From the NCBI GenBank assembly GCA_020247545.1, contig JADCIX010000060.1, positions 1-52,787 of the forward strand: a stretch of DNA of 52,787 bases, in the 5' to 3' direction. The position numbers and the translations under genes are program-made. The notes beneath the pieces are model-generated. The model was not told the DNA's origin. It saw nothing but the letters and a program-made list of their open reading frames with translations, and made no database searches. This document shows, piece after piece, positions 12,601 to 18,949 of the stretch. This stretch comes from Rhodocyclaceae bacterium (lineage in GTDB: Bacteria; Pseudomonadota; Gammaproteobacteria; Burkholderiales; Usitatibacteraceae). The first letter of the stretch is position 1. Every line of letters starts with the position of its first letter.

Positions 12601-15175
12601 GTACACCGACTTTTCGCGGGCGAACCGTGATCAAAATCGAACGGACAGCGTATCGATTGATTGTGGTTAACGTCGTACATGAAAGCGCCCCGGTCACGAG
12701 GTTGGACGCCGAGCAGTCCATCGTTCCACCGACAGCACCCGCAATCGATAAGACCTGATATTTCGCCGGATCAATGTTGTCGGTGATGGTCATTGCACCT
12801 GACACATTGTTGGGGCCGAGATTTTGCGCTGAGACTGTAAATTCAAGCAGCTGGCCAATACGGGGGGACGTAGCGGTATTCGTAGGATTAAGCGTCTTGG
12901 TCGTCAGCGCGATATCGACGCGTGGCAGCACTGTTGCGGTTGCAACACTCGAGAGTTGCCCGCCGCTGCTCGCGGTCAGGATCGCATCGGGTGACGTGAG
13001 TGTGCCGGTATTGGAAAGCGTACCGCCGTCAAACGGGCGGTCAACCCTGAACGAGACTTCAATCGTGGTACCCGGAGCCACGTTAGTGAAGGCGCACGAC
13101 AGCGAACCAGAACTTCCAGCCGGGAGATTCGGACATGTACCTGCGGCGGCACCCGCCGTCACGCTGGTTGTCACAGAAATTGCAGGCGTCACATAACTGG
13201 GAGCCGGCGCGCCGGGTGACGTTACATTGAGCAATCCCGGAATATTGTCGGTGAGCAATAGTGTCGGAATAACAGCCTGCGTTGGATTGGTCCCGGTGGT
13301 TGGTGTCGTGATGACCATACGCCAGTAAACGCTGTTGTCTGCTCCACCAATGGTCGATGTCGGTCCGTAGGAGGCGCCATCGACCGAGGTAGCCTTGATA
13401 ATGCTCGCCTGCGCCAGCCCAGTCGTTACTGGCGTTCCGATGACCGATTTGCTATCACAGTCATTCCCGCTGACGCTATCCGCCGGTAGCGGGCCAGTAA
13501 GCCCCGACTGAATCATCCCAGTTGCCCCGGTACAGACGGTATTGGTTAATGTGACCGGCGTGATAATTGCGGCGCGAACGCGCGTCGTAAGTGTCACTGC
13601 TGGTTCATTGGTCGCCACGTTCAACGTTCCGGCAGCGACTTTGGTGCAGGTCACGCGGCGCAAGCCGACCGAAGGCGAGTTATCAACAGCACTGCATGTC
13701 CAACCAGCACTCACGCTCACATACTCTTCGTCCATCGACATAGTGTCGACGAAGAAGAGCGGGTTCGCACCCGCGCCGACGGTGTAGACAGCCGGGGAAA
13801 TTCCTTCATTGCGCAACACGATGGTGTTGACGATGTTGCTGCCAGCCGCTAGTGGGCCACCCGACTTTGTCTTGGTTGCACGCAGGTCCGCGAACGGCAC
13901 AGCGACGGCATAAGGAATGAGCAACATGTTATTGGCAGGATTGGTATCGCCAAACCCGACCGGCGGCGAGACCTCGACGCCGAAATTCCCGCCACCCGCA
14001 GTTGCGGGCATGGTGAGTGGAATGTTGAACGTTTGCGTCGCCCCCACGGCGACGGCTCCCGTGGTGCAAGTGATTACCGTACCCGTAACGCCATTGACCG
14101 TGCCGGCACCGCTATTTACGCACCCGGCAGGCAGAGTCCCGATGGTGAAGCCGACCGGTATCGCGGCGCGCACCATGCCACCGGTCGGTGCGTTGGTTGG
14201 GCCAGCGTTGTTATAGGCAACCACCAAGGTTTGCACGGAATCCGTCTGCACACTGCCAGATGGAAAAATCGAGCCGTTGGGACGCAAATCACTACCCACT
14301 TCAACCACATAACCAAAGTTGACGAGGTTATTGGCGAGATTCAGATCAATATAGTCGATACCACCCGAGGCGATGTTGGCTGCATTGTTAAAGGTCCCAA
14401 CGCTATTGGCAACACCGGTGATATCGATGCTACCCAGCGCACTGGCCAACACAGGCCCTGAAATCGTACAGGTCACCGTGCGAGAAGTATTCGCCGCTGA
14501 AGCACCATTGCATGCCACCGCAGCGCCGTTGCTGGCGGTAATCGAGCTCACACTAAAGTCAGTAGCGGTGCCTGGAAGGTTGTCGGTTACCACAACTGTT
14601 GCACCAATCGGGATATCGTCCGCCACCCCATTAATCGGGTTTATGGTTGGCGTTAATCGGAATGTGGCCGACTGGCCGGCGATCGGATTGCCCGCGGGTG
14701 CTGCTTTCGTTTTCGCAACTTGCAGGTCGCCGGCAGTGCGTACGTTGCTGGTACTGGTCGCGTTCGAGCCACCAGTTGCCGTTGCAGTAAGGACCACGCT
14801 ACCGGTGGATGCCCCACGAACTTGAAAATTGATCGTCCCCGTGTCACCAAGAGCACCAGGCGGAATGGCACATTGCACCGCTGGTCCGGCAATCGCAGTG
14901 CAAGGCGCGACAACTGTCGGCGGATTGATAGATAGGGTTGCGGGAATAGGGACAGTGATTGTAGCGGCCGCTACGTTCGTCCGAGTGTAGTCAAGCCCGA
15001 CCGTTGCGTCCTGGCCTCGACCGATGTTGGCCTGCACATTAACCGCGTTGACCGTCACCTGTGCGCATGTGATGTTAGGTACTGCAAGTAACGCCGCTGC
15101 CATCGTCAGCGCGAACACAGATCGACTAACAAGCCAGCCCCTACTGACGACGGCGTCAATTCCACAAATTTTCAT
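3611..15175 (-). CDS. Giant secreted multidomain protein with DUF11 and SdrD/Cna-B-like repeats
   Basis: This gene encodes 3854 residues from the ATG ending at 15175. A TTG 57 bases upstream is in frame but has no ribosome-binding site, while AGGGG lies 12 bases before the chosen ATG. A signal peptide runs to about residue 38 (NITCA, then Gln). Residues ~40-1270 hold about eight DUF11-like beta domains, with motifs such as DLTISKT, NNGPS and DVLPANFEF. Residues ~1274-3080 hold thirteen SdrD/Cna-B-like modules, each opening SGxVYxDxNNNGxxDxGExG, a pattern expected to bind calcium, and ending NNFGE. A unique Cys-containing insert of ~125 residues lies between modules 10 and 11. The C-terminal part has more DUF11-like domains, two carboxypeptidase-regulatory-like folds and a last module (CVIGKIFVDCNNN) ending LKAGELHRADFAEG, then a disordered tail. 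There is no LPXTG anchor. It is probably a surface adhesin or matrix protein working with the downstream barrel; that role is inference. Confidence 0.85.
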   Translation of the reverse strand: MKICGIDAVVSRGWLVSRSVFALTMAAALLAVPNITCAQVTVNAVNVQANIGRGQDATVGLDYTRTNVAAATITVPIPATLSINPPTVVAPCTAIAGPAVQCAIPPGALGDTGTINFQVRGASTGSVVLTATATGGSNATSTSNVRTAGDLQVAKTKAAPAGNPIAGQSATFRLTPTINPINGVADDIPIGATVVVTDNLPGTATDFSVSSITASNGAAVACNGASAANTSRTVTCTISGPVLASALGSIDITGVANSVGTFNNAANIASGGIDYIDLNLANNLVNFGYVVEVGSDLRPNGSIFPSGSVQTDSVQTLVVAYNNAGPTNAPTGGMVRAAIPVGFTIGTLPAGCVNSGAGTVNGVTGTVITCTTGAVAVGATQTFNIPLTMPATAGGGNFGVEVSPPVGFGDTNPANNMLLIPYAVAVPFADLRATKTKSGGPLAAGSNIVNTIVLRNEGISPAVYTVGAGANPLFFVDTMSMDEEYVSVSAGWTCSAVDNSPSVGLRRVTCTKVAAGTLNVATNEPAVTLTTRVRAAIITPVTLTNTVCTGATGMIQSGLTGPLPADSVSGNDCDSKSVIGTPVTTGLAQASIIKATSVDGASYGPTSTIGGADNSVYWRMVITTPTTGTNPTQAVIPTLLLTDNIPGLLNVTSPGAPAPSYVTPAISVTTSVTAGAAAGTCPNLPAGSSGSLSCAFTNVAPGTTIEVSFRVDRPFDGGTLSNTGTLTSPDAILTASSGGQLSSVATATVLPRVDIALTTKTLNPTNTATSPRIGQLLEFTVSAQNLGPNNVSGAMTITDNIDPAKYQVLSIAGAVGGTMDCSASNLVTGALSCTTLTTINRYAVRSILITVRPRKVGVLPTGPNDVAYPGETNTAVVSLNTASNCEFKTETVTNGLVSTSCNDASSTSNNSRAVTFDIKVPRFDLQQRKTRVLPGGQTAFGIGDPLRYRFRIQNNGPSRTEKVRVTDVLSVPAGFTLSLASVENVNAVAAEAGYTIDTSKNASVSCAQAAANADVICVLAGVAPDDTSTGNFLDAAREVNFELVLNMSGIAITPVSFGNSARVCGEESVNFESSGACSPIPVVAGNNLASVNDVVFPKTDLTISKTTVTAQSADINQPIRYDLVLKNLGPAATPQMRVADVLPANFEFIATGSNAPSISVGSFVTGSGLTAQNVSCTATPSSITVVGQIQTVSCIANATGGSAAFPGSADVNNTVTVTIFARAKEGFFAGPYTPTNLPNTATVSPGRNTVTDEAFSIDLVSGNDSASSNSRIQSASISGRVFRDRNNNGLQDGTTSTQDEGIGNVTITLTGTDLYGNAVSRTTTTNNAIGATRGDYIFANLPPSNSSGYTLVQSQPAGFINGITNGTPGSGNGGTVGAALNTGQVSSTIPALVLTAGSNAINFDFAEIPPATISGYVYHDRNNNGQKEAGEPGIAGAQMQLVGTDIIGNAVSLSATTDVNGQYTFTVAPSDPTGYTVRQVSQPAGFFDGKEIRGQVAAGEPPVGNVIANSSNSAGAINYTAAGVAPGTTAIPVGTFDVITGVVVAGETNHDNNFGEVLPASISGTVYFDQNNNASKDVSETVGVAGVVMTITGTDLNGNAVSRTVSTDASGNYIFADLLPGTYAVAQGAATNFNNTGSAVQGPNALGLNFQNRSGGSTTTVGNGSSAGGTTSPVVNTIAIGPNGSSQGNNFGVLGSVISGRVCLDEGAGANANNGRCDVGEVGVNNVTVTLTGLASDGVTAVNRSVITDATGAYSFANVPLPNATGYTLTQTQPIGLLDGKQTPGTLTLIQAGPPDAGANAGTASTATNTDTISGIRFTRATNAAGFDFGELRPAVVRGFVYEDNNNNGQREAGEAPIVGVNIRITGTDIFGQAVNQTAGTDTTGEYVFNVPPSDTTGYTVEQVAQPAGYFDGKEIRGQIGAGPPPPANVIPNSSNAAGATGYSAGGVSTGTTNAATDRITGVVVGSNQISQDNSFGELRVAQISGAVFLDQNGNAIRDVGETTGVPGIVITLTGTDLNGNTVTATATSDTSGNYTFANLLPGIYNVTEGPVAAYTNTGAAVQGPQSLSTNFTDRAGVTTTTVSAGSVAGGSTAPVVNSIAIGSGGTSLGNNFGLRPSRLAGRVCIDNGAGGGTINNGRCEAGETGIAGVTVTLSGTAADGTAISLAALTDSVGSYVFSSLKLPNAAGYTLTETQPSAFVDGRQAAGTLTPFAGVDLTPLIGATTNVVGNDAITGIRFSVATNATGYDFGEFRPSSASGFVYADSNNNGVRDVGIDPALPGVTITLTGTDIDGNAISLTTTTDVNGQYTFANLRPGTYRIIETQPPFASQGANNLGTGFATAATNTPLDTFNITVRENETGINFNFGELTTSISGAVYEDLNGNGLRDIGEPGIAGVTIRLTGIDSSGATVDRTTLTNTTGAYSFLGLVTSNPAGYTIREVSQPADYVDGAESIGTVGGVRRGTSNVNDQFTGLVLGPADTAIDYNFGELRLGSIAGSVYVDANGDGIRNPSEAGLAGVVITLTGTSGLAITTTTDAGGNYVFSNLFPDTYDVSETQPPDYGNGATNVGSGGGSPSVNSVTGIVVNSGQNFTGYNFGEVLKEIVLGSVTPRCTRDTLFVDYSISSRGLPLDSPLTITWQKINGEVVRILTNQPYSGSLLWPGTEVDTAGNPTAWPGWQFVDGQWSQIADGLRPEMRVLFQINPTVSGVVSYLPGTPTCAANPPVSFIDGVVYIDTNNNGLQDGGELGIAGVTIVLTGVDTNGKEVAATTTTDAAGRYRFINLSPGVYRVTQTNQPPGTSNGITTPGSTGGQATAVSVLPSSISAVPLSRAQGSTGNNFGELARGTISGRVYVDTNNNGVPDGGELGIAGVTIVLSGTDELGNAVNETTVTDALGNYRFVILRPGIYRLTEPAQPFGTTNGITTPGSSGGTATALSELPSVISAIALAAGQNSINNNFGELARGTISGRVYVDTNNNGVPDGGELGIAGVTIVLSGTDELGNAVNETTVTDALGNYRFVNLRPGIYRLTEPAQPFGTTNGITTPGSSGGTATALSELPSVISAIALAAGQNSINNNFGERPATPDLVVSKTVSSTLFVEGGRYEYQIAVRNAGVDSSQGEYVVYDVLPLTPVPQRFEIEGVPTGTGWTCSVDALVFLTCRSSAVIAPNAINPNRITVRVKVGVGASSFSPLRNAVLVRGGAEPAESDPFGDPLRVVTQQDLRTIVREAPTCPAQANPPVHNACIVETRVEFPVALGGRVWLDGGLTSLGRRIYDPGLDKDFPDWIVEVLDPTLPGGNNIVATVRTGTDGRYLVENLMPGRAYRIQFRDSEGRAIFAGPVNGERRVRQACGGSETGSELGNRQSALDIVMPPGTFPNQVTCAEQSLPIEPNGVVYDSTTRLPVRGAIVTLKPEGACAGYDPQRHVIAYEGYGQYDAAGNPRMAVGPDGFYKFLLSADAPRSCLFRLGVAPPGGYQSPSTRIPAAPTLQTPVGVGSIFYVQPQPTPPTGNQSITYHFVLLGGSGHFEVFNNHIPLDPNAAPMISISKIGDRQVGEIGDSVLYTISVSQWAGPPLSGLQVVDRLPAGFRYIRGTFQLGTTVLPDPQGGEGSVITFNLPNLTAGGTLQFTYRVRIGVGAAEGDGINRAQARSGQTTSNVAQYRIRVTGGVFTKDACVIGKIFVDCNNNHVQDKDELGIPGVRLYFEDGTFLVSDIEGKYSYCGLKPQTHVLKVDNTTLPIGSRLTTTSNRNVGDAGSLFVDLKAGELHRADFAEGSCSNPVLEQVKARRAKGGSATPENERAGGTVLKFESKSMANPKQATDSANQPAVRSQVNAGEGSSPPPAEKPPPVDSSRGRDGK
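5943..6656 (-). repeat. Two tandem near-identical 357-bp units inside the giant gene
   Basis: The units are 5943-6299 and 6300-6656, and each encodes a complete 119-residue SdrD-like module (modules 13 and 12 in protein order). By eye they differ at about 19 bases. About 14 of these fall in a 58-base block (6155-6212 against 6512-6569) and are silent. Outside the block only five differ, one of which changes the protein (Ile against Asn in RFV(I/N)LRPG). A third, diverged module starts at 6657. Confidence 0.9.
8416..10945 (-). repeat. Three-module super-repeat, two copies of about 1.26 kb
   Basis: Modules 2-3-4 (10945 to 9676) and modules 5-6-7 (9675 to 8416) of the giant protein correspond one to one. 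Modules 2 and 5 share FDGKEIRGQ and NVI(A/P)NSSN. Modules 3 and 6 share NNTG or TNTG then AVQGP, and AGG(T/S)T(S/A)PVVN. Modules 4 and 7 carry the variant opening GRVC(L/I)D with NNGRC in place of NNNG. The copies are diverged at DNA level, so this is an old duplication of a three-module block. Boundaries are approximate. Confidence 0.8.
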
Positions 15176-15284
15176 ACAGAAAGGCAACCCCTGCGTCCAA
15201 AAAATAGGCGCTTCAATTTTCTTGTGATCCAAACGTACGCTTAAGTTGAGTACGCATCTAAGAGCTTGGACTTTCCAAATATTC

Positions 15285-15409
15285 TCGCTGAAAACCGTCG
15301 CTGAAAATCGCGGAACATTGCCAAGACGTGATAACTATCTATGAGATCTATGAGAAAAGCGCTTGTGCCGCATTAATTAGACACCTCTCGTACAGCGGAT
15401 GTTAATTAG
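15285..15409. repeat. Cluster of short direct repeats upstream of the giant gene
   Basis: The AT-richer stretch before the giant gene holds three repeat pairs. A 13-base tandem pair (TCGCTGAAAACCG then TCGCTGAAAATCG) lies at 15285-15310. A perfect 9-base tandem pair (ATCTATGAG twice) lies at 15337-15354. An 8-base pair TTAATTAG lies at 15373-15380 and 15402-15409. It sits 110-235 bases before the ATG, where a promoter and regulator sites are expected. I could not pick a convincing -35/-10 pair. The rest of 15176-15600 shows no gene. Confidence 0.55.
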
Positions 15410-15599
15410 GCAAATACTAGCTATTCATCGAGCTATCTCGTTTCGTTCACAAGAGGGGGAGCGATTCAGGAAAGAATGTTTACAGCATCTGCTAATTTCC
15501 AACGGTCGCATCTTCCCTTGGCGTTTCCCGCCTAGGATGCAACGCAGTCAATTGCTAGTTTTCTCGGCAATCTCGTCGGGCTATGATGGTGAGATTGGC

Positions 15600-16475
15600 C
15601 GTGTGTAGCGGTTGCAAAAATAGGGTTCACCGTTCCGGCATTTATTAATCCAACCAATTCCAGCGCGTCCGCATTGATGATCAAAAAACACTTTGATGTA
15701 TTCAGCACGAGTCCCTCCATGCGTCCGATAGCGCCAATGGAAGGCGCGCTGCCTCTTCAAACTGTCGAACCAGTTATGCGTCGGCGCATGACCCCTGCAA
15801 TTACCCTAATGACGCTTGCTTGATGCCGCCTTCCTATCTGCGATAAACGCTTGGCCGTCATAGCTTCAATACTGGTTGCCGTGATCGCCATGATGAATCA
15901 TCCCAGGCTTTGGCTTGCGTTTGAAGCGCACCATGCGAATTGCATTTCGCGCCAGCTTCTTGGTCAGTAGCGGGTGCATCGCATCACCGACAATCATTCG
16001 GCTATCCAAATCCATCACCACCTCCAGACACAACCAACCACCAGCGGTCGGAATCTAGCTAATGTCGGTCGTCCACAACTAATCCGGCGCGGTCGTCTGA
16101 AATTGGCGCTTGAGTACATTCTGGGCTATCGGAACAAATGGTGCGCCGGGTTTTTTGTGGCGCGGTAGCGGCGTTTATGCCTGGCATGGATACCATCGGC
16201 CGGCATCAGCTTACGAACTCACTTCTTGCTCACCGGCAGGCCACCGCGCCTTGATTTCTCGGGCCATCTACAGCGAACCAAAGGCCACATCAACTTGGCA
16301 TGGGTAGCGCGAATAACGGCCCCCAACCGTGACATGGTGCCCCAAAACTTGGCTGGTTGTCGACCCTGCGCGCCGCGCTACTACATTACCACTCTCACTC
16401 ACCTTCAGTACGTCGCACATGGCGCTGCGACCCTCCGAGGCAGCGGTTGTACGCCGACATTTCACGCGTAGCAAC
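15600..16475 (-). pseudogene. Decayed IS3-family transposase (OrfB, integrase core)
   Basis: No open frame remains, but the reverse strand carries the IS3 OrfB plan in order across shifting frames. Near 16390-16440 there is an N-terminal MCDVLKVSESG match to the usual MCRVLxVSxSGYY. Near 16080-16200 come RKLMPADGIHARHKRRYRAT and, in another frame, PIAQNVLKRQFQTTAPD. At 16057-16080 is the integrase opening LWTTDIS followed by a stop. Then come IPTAGGWLCLEVVMDLDSR and, at 15870-15897, HHGDHGNQY holding the second catalytic Asp, again followed by a stop. Near 15660-15775 is NWFDSLKRQRAF with YIKVFFDHQ, the region around the catalytic Glu. Several stops and frameshifts mean it is inactive. OrfA is not visible: the epimerase gene starts where it should be. 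Ends are approximate and I could not find terminal inverted repeats. Confidence 0.8.
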
Positions 16476-16519
16476 ATGCCGCTCAAAGAATTCCCCCAAG
16501 CATTAGGTAAAGTACGGCA

Positions 16520-17533
16520 ATGCATAAAATTCTCGTTACCGGCGCGTCCGGCTTTATTGGCCATGCCCTCGCCCTGCACCTGCTCGCCCGCGGCGACATT
16601 GTTATTGGTATTGATAACCTCAACGACTACTACGATGTTTCGTTGAAGGAGGCTCGTTTAGCCCAGCTGGCCGCACATGCCGCCTTTACGTTTATAAAAG
16701 CGGATATCGCCAATAAATCCACGATGGAAGCTCTCTTTGCCGACCATAACTTTGATGCGGTGGTTAATCTAGCCGCACAGGCTGGTGTGCGCCACTCGTT
16801 AATCGACCCGCACGTTTACGTTGAGGCCAACTTGCAAGGCTTTGTGAATGTTTTGGAGGGCTGCCGCCATGCCAAGGTGCGGCATCTCGTGTTCGCCTCA
16901 ACCAGTTCAGTGTATGGCTTGAATAGCACCCTACCTTTCGATGAATCGCACAACACCGATCATCCGGTGAGCCTTTACGCGGCCACCAAAAAAGCCAACG
17001 AGCTTATGGCACATAGCTATGCGCATTTGTTCGGCATTCCGATGACGGGGTTGCGCTTCTTCACCGTTTACGGGCCGTGGGGTCGCCCGGATATGGCTCT
17101 CTTCAAATTCACCAAGGCGATCTTGGCCGGTGAAACCATCCAAGTGTTTAACCATGGCAAGATGGTGCGGGACTTCACCTACATCGATGACATCGTTGAA
17201 GGTGTCGTTCGGCTGATTGACCGCCCGGCAACACCGGACAAAAATTGGTCCAGCGCCCACCCAACACCCGAGACAAGCAGCGCGCCCTACCGAATTTTTA
17301 ACATCGGTAACAACGAGCCGATCGAGCTGATGCGTTACATCCGTGCCATCGAGTTAGCGACAGGCAAAAAGGCAAACATGGAGATGCTGCCTATTCAGCC
17401 GGGTGACGTGCACGCCACTTCGGCCAGTGTTGCGCGCCTCGAAGCGCACATCGGATTTAAACCACAAACAAAGGTGGAGGATGGTGTGGCGAAGTTTGTG
17501 GATTGGTATCGCGGGTATTACCAGCCTGGTTGA
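16520..17533 (+). CDS. UDP-glucuronate 4-epimerase-like NAD-dependent epimerase
   Basis: This is a 337-residue short-chain dehydrogenase-type sugar-nucleotide epimerase of normal length. The Rossmann motif GASGFIG (Gly8, Gly11, Gly14) binds NAD. The sequence IDNLNDYYD at residues 31-39 is typical of the UDP-GlcA 4-epimerase branch. The catalytic set is Ser/Thr in STSSVYG (127-133) with Tyr153 and Lys157 (YAATK). The [16 protein letters not shown] stretch is also typical of this branch. It would interconvert UDP-glucuronate and UDP-galacturonate in the cytoplasm for surface polysaccharide. AGGTAA lies 10-13 bases before the ATG. No other polysaccharide gene is adjacent, apart from the mutase at 51-52.6 kb. 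It directly follows the decayed transposase and may have been repositioned with it. A GalE-type 4-epimerase is the main alternative. Confidence 0.88.
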   Translation: MHKILVTGASGFIGHALALHLLARGDIVIGIDNLNDYYDVSLKEARLAQLAAHAAFTFIKADIANKSTMEALFADHNFDAVVNLAAQAGVRHSLIDPHVYVEANLQGFVNVLEGCRHAKVRHLVFASTSSVYGLNSTLPFDESHNTDHPVSLYAATKKANELMAHSYAHLFGIPMTGLRFFTVYGPWGRPDMALFKFTKAILAGETIQVFNHGKMVRDFTYIDDIVEGVVRLIDRPATPDKNWSSAHPTPETSSAPYRIFNIGNNEPIELMRYIRAIELATGKKANMEMLPIQPGDVHATSASVARLEAHIGFKPQTKVEDGVAKFVDWYRGYYQPG

Positions 17534-17849
17534 GCCGGGCGATCGCTGGCGCATTTGGGATTAGTAGTGAAATCAGTTTTATTGACTGTCAACCAATATT
17601 TGCATTGCGGGGCGCAGCCGGCATCGCCTGAACACTCAGTACGTCCGCTGTAGGCGGACCGTTCGCTTGTGTTCTTTAGCCTGAATATTTCATGGCTCGC
17701 CGGTTGCTTAGAAGGACATTGCCTCTGGGCAATTGGCAAACCAATTTGGCTCGTTTCTCTCTTGCTGTGGATGCGGGCTGCGGGTTCGCTCGCCCACTCG
17801 CCCGCTTTCGAACACGCCCCATGAAATGTTCAGGCCAGCAGCACTCGCG
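17534..17849. other. Gap between convergent epimerase and hexR, no gene seen
   Basis: I see no supported gene. The only clear structure is a perfect inverted repeat at 17643-17659 (GTCCGC, 5-base loop, GCGGAC). It lacks a T-run, so it is a weak candidate for ending the epimerase transcript. Confidence 0.4.
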
Positions 17850-18722
17850 TTAAGCATCTTCCGTGCGCCGGTCAGCAATCACCTCTTTTGCGCGTTTTAG
17901 TCGTTTAGCTAACGCAGGTCCGCGCGCCACCGCAACCCCCACCGACAGCACATCAAGCAACACCAAATGCACCATGCGAGACGTCATCGGCGCATAAACA
18001 TCGAGATCTTCACGAACATCCGCAAACAATACTACCGTCGCTAAGCGCGCTAGGGGTGAGCCGCTTGCCGTGATGGCAATCACGGATGCCCCAGCGTCCC
18101 GAGCGATTTCCGCGCTGCGAATCAGTTCGCGGGTGCGGCCGGTGCCGGAGATGGCTACCACCACATCTTGTTTGCCAAGCAGCGATGCCGCCATCGCGTG
18201 GATGTGAGGATCGGAGTATGCGACCGCTGGCACCCCTAACCGAAAAAATTTGTGTTGGGCGTCCAAGGCAACGATCCCGGAATTACCCAAGCCATAAAAC
18301 TCAATTCGGTTCGCTTCCGCGAGTAGTTTTGTTGCCCGTGTAAGCGCGTGCGGATCAAGGTGGTTTCGCACACTGACTAAGGCAGCGATGCCGCGATCAA
18401 ACACCTTAGCACCCACCTCGGCCATCGAGTCTTGCATTCCCACATCATGGTGAACGAACGGCACTCCGAGCGCGAGGCTTTGTGCGAGACGCAACTTGAA
18501 ATCCCGATATCCGTTGAAGCCGACCGCCACACAGAACCTCGCCACCGTCGGCTGGCTGACACCACACTTGGCTGCGATGTCAGGGAACGACAAACTGATT
18601 ACCAAATTAGGATGGCGCAGTACAAACCTGCCCACCAATTTCTCTGAAGGTCGCAGCGTGTCGATCAACGCCTCAATACGATCCAACAGTGTAGTTGACG
18701 CAACTGGCGCTTTTGGCGGCAT
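17850..18722 (-). CDS. hexR: HexR, RpiR-family regulator of central sugar metabolism
   Basis: The 290-residue protein has the RpiR-family plan. An N-terminal helix-turn-helix spans about residues 15-90 (SFPDIAAKCGVSQPTVARFC). A SIS sugar-phosphate-binding domain spans about 125-260 (FYGLGNSGIVALDAQHKFFRLG and VVVAISGTGRTREL). HexR proteins sense 2-keto-3-deoxy-6-phosphogluconate and repress edd, zwf and related genes until it accumulates. The identification rests on the fold plus its position, divergent from edd-eda-zwf. Upstream, one palindrome overlaps its own probable -35 box and another overlaps the edd promoter, so autoregulation is likely. No strong ribosome-binding site precedes the ATG. 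Confidence 0.92.
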   Translation of the reverse strand: MPPKAPVASTTLLDRIEALIDTLRPSEKLVGRFVLRHPNLVISLSFPDIAAKCGVSQPTVARFCVAVGFNGYRDFKLRLAQSLALGVPFVHHDVGMQDSMAEVGAKVFDRGIAALVSVRNHLDPHALTRATKLLAEANRIEFYGLGNSGIVALDAQHKFFRLGVPAVAYSDPHIHAMAASLLGKQDVVVAISGTGRTRELIRSAEIARDAGASVIAITASGSPLARLATVVLFADVREDLDVYAPMTSRMVHLVLLDVLSVGVAVARGPALAKRLKRAKEVIADRRTEDA

Positions 18723-18774
18723 ATTTTTTTAACGAGGTCTGAGATTGCGGCATATATGCATACTCAACGACTTT

Positions 18775-18791
18775 TTGTAGATTGTCAACAG
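18775..18791 (-). promoter_or_regulatory. Probable HexR operator over the hexR -35 box
   Basis: The sequence TTGTAGATTGTCAACAG shares the left nine bases and most of the right half of the perfect operator at 18884-18900. On the reverse strand it contains TTGACA (18788-18783), which fits a -35 box for hexR. The best -10 at 17 bases is a weak GAGTAT (18765-18760). The overlap predicts negative autoregulation. Confidence 0.65.
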
Positions 18792-18872
18792 CTAATAACC
18801 GCAGGCTCCTTGTTCGACCTGCTTCCGTCTTGCGTTTGCACAGGAGACACCCATGAGGCCACCACAATCAAC

Positions 18873-18901
18873 TTGACAGAAATTTGTAGATTTTCTACAA
18901 T
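18873..18901 (+). promoter_or_regulatory. edd promoter with embedded HexR operator
   Basis: A near-perfect sigma-70 promoter is visible: TTGACA at 18873-18878, a 17-base spacer, and TACAAT at 18896-18901. Transcription should start near 18908, about 42 bases before the edd ATG. A perfect palindrome, TTGTAGA-TTT-TCTACAA, lies at 18884-18900 and covers the spacer and nearly all of the -10. It resembles the TTGT...ACAA pattern described for HexR sites, so bound repressor would block RNA polymerase directly. Confidence 0.85.
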
Positions 18902-18949
18902 TTCGCTTGTTTCCATCGTCAGCCATTCCAATTGGTTCGGAGTTATGGC

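Noticed and set aside
15176-15232. TTG start of the giant gene at 15232
   Set aside because: No ribosome-binding site is visible and it would place 19 residues before the natural signal peptide start.
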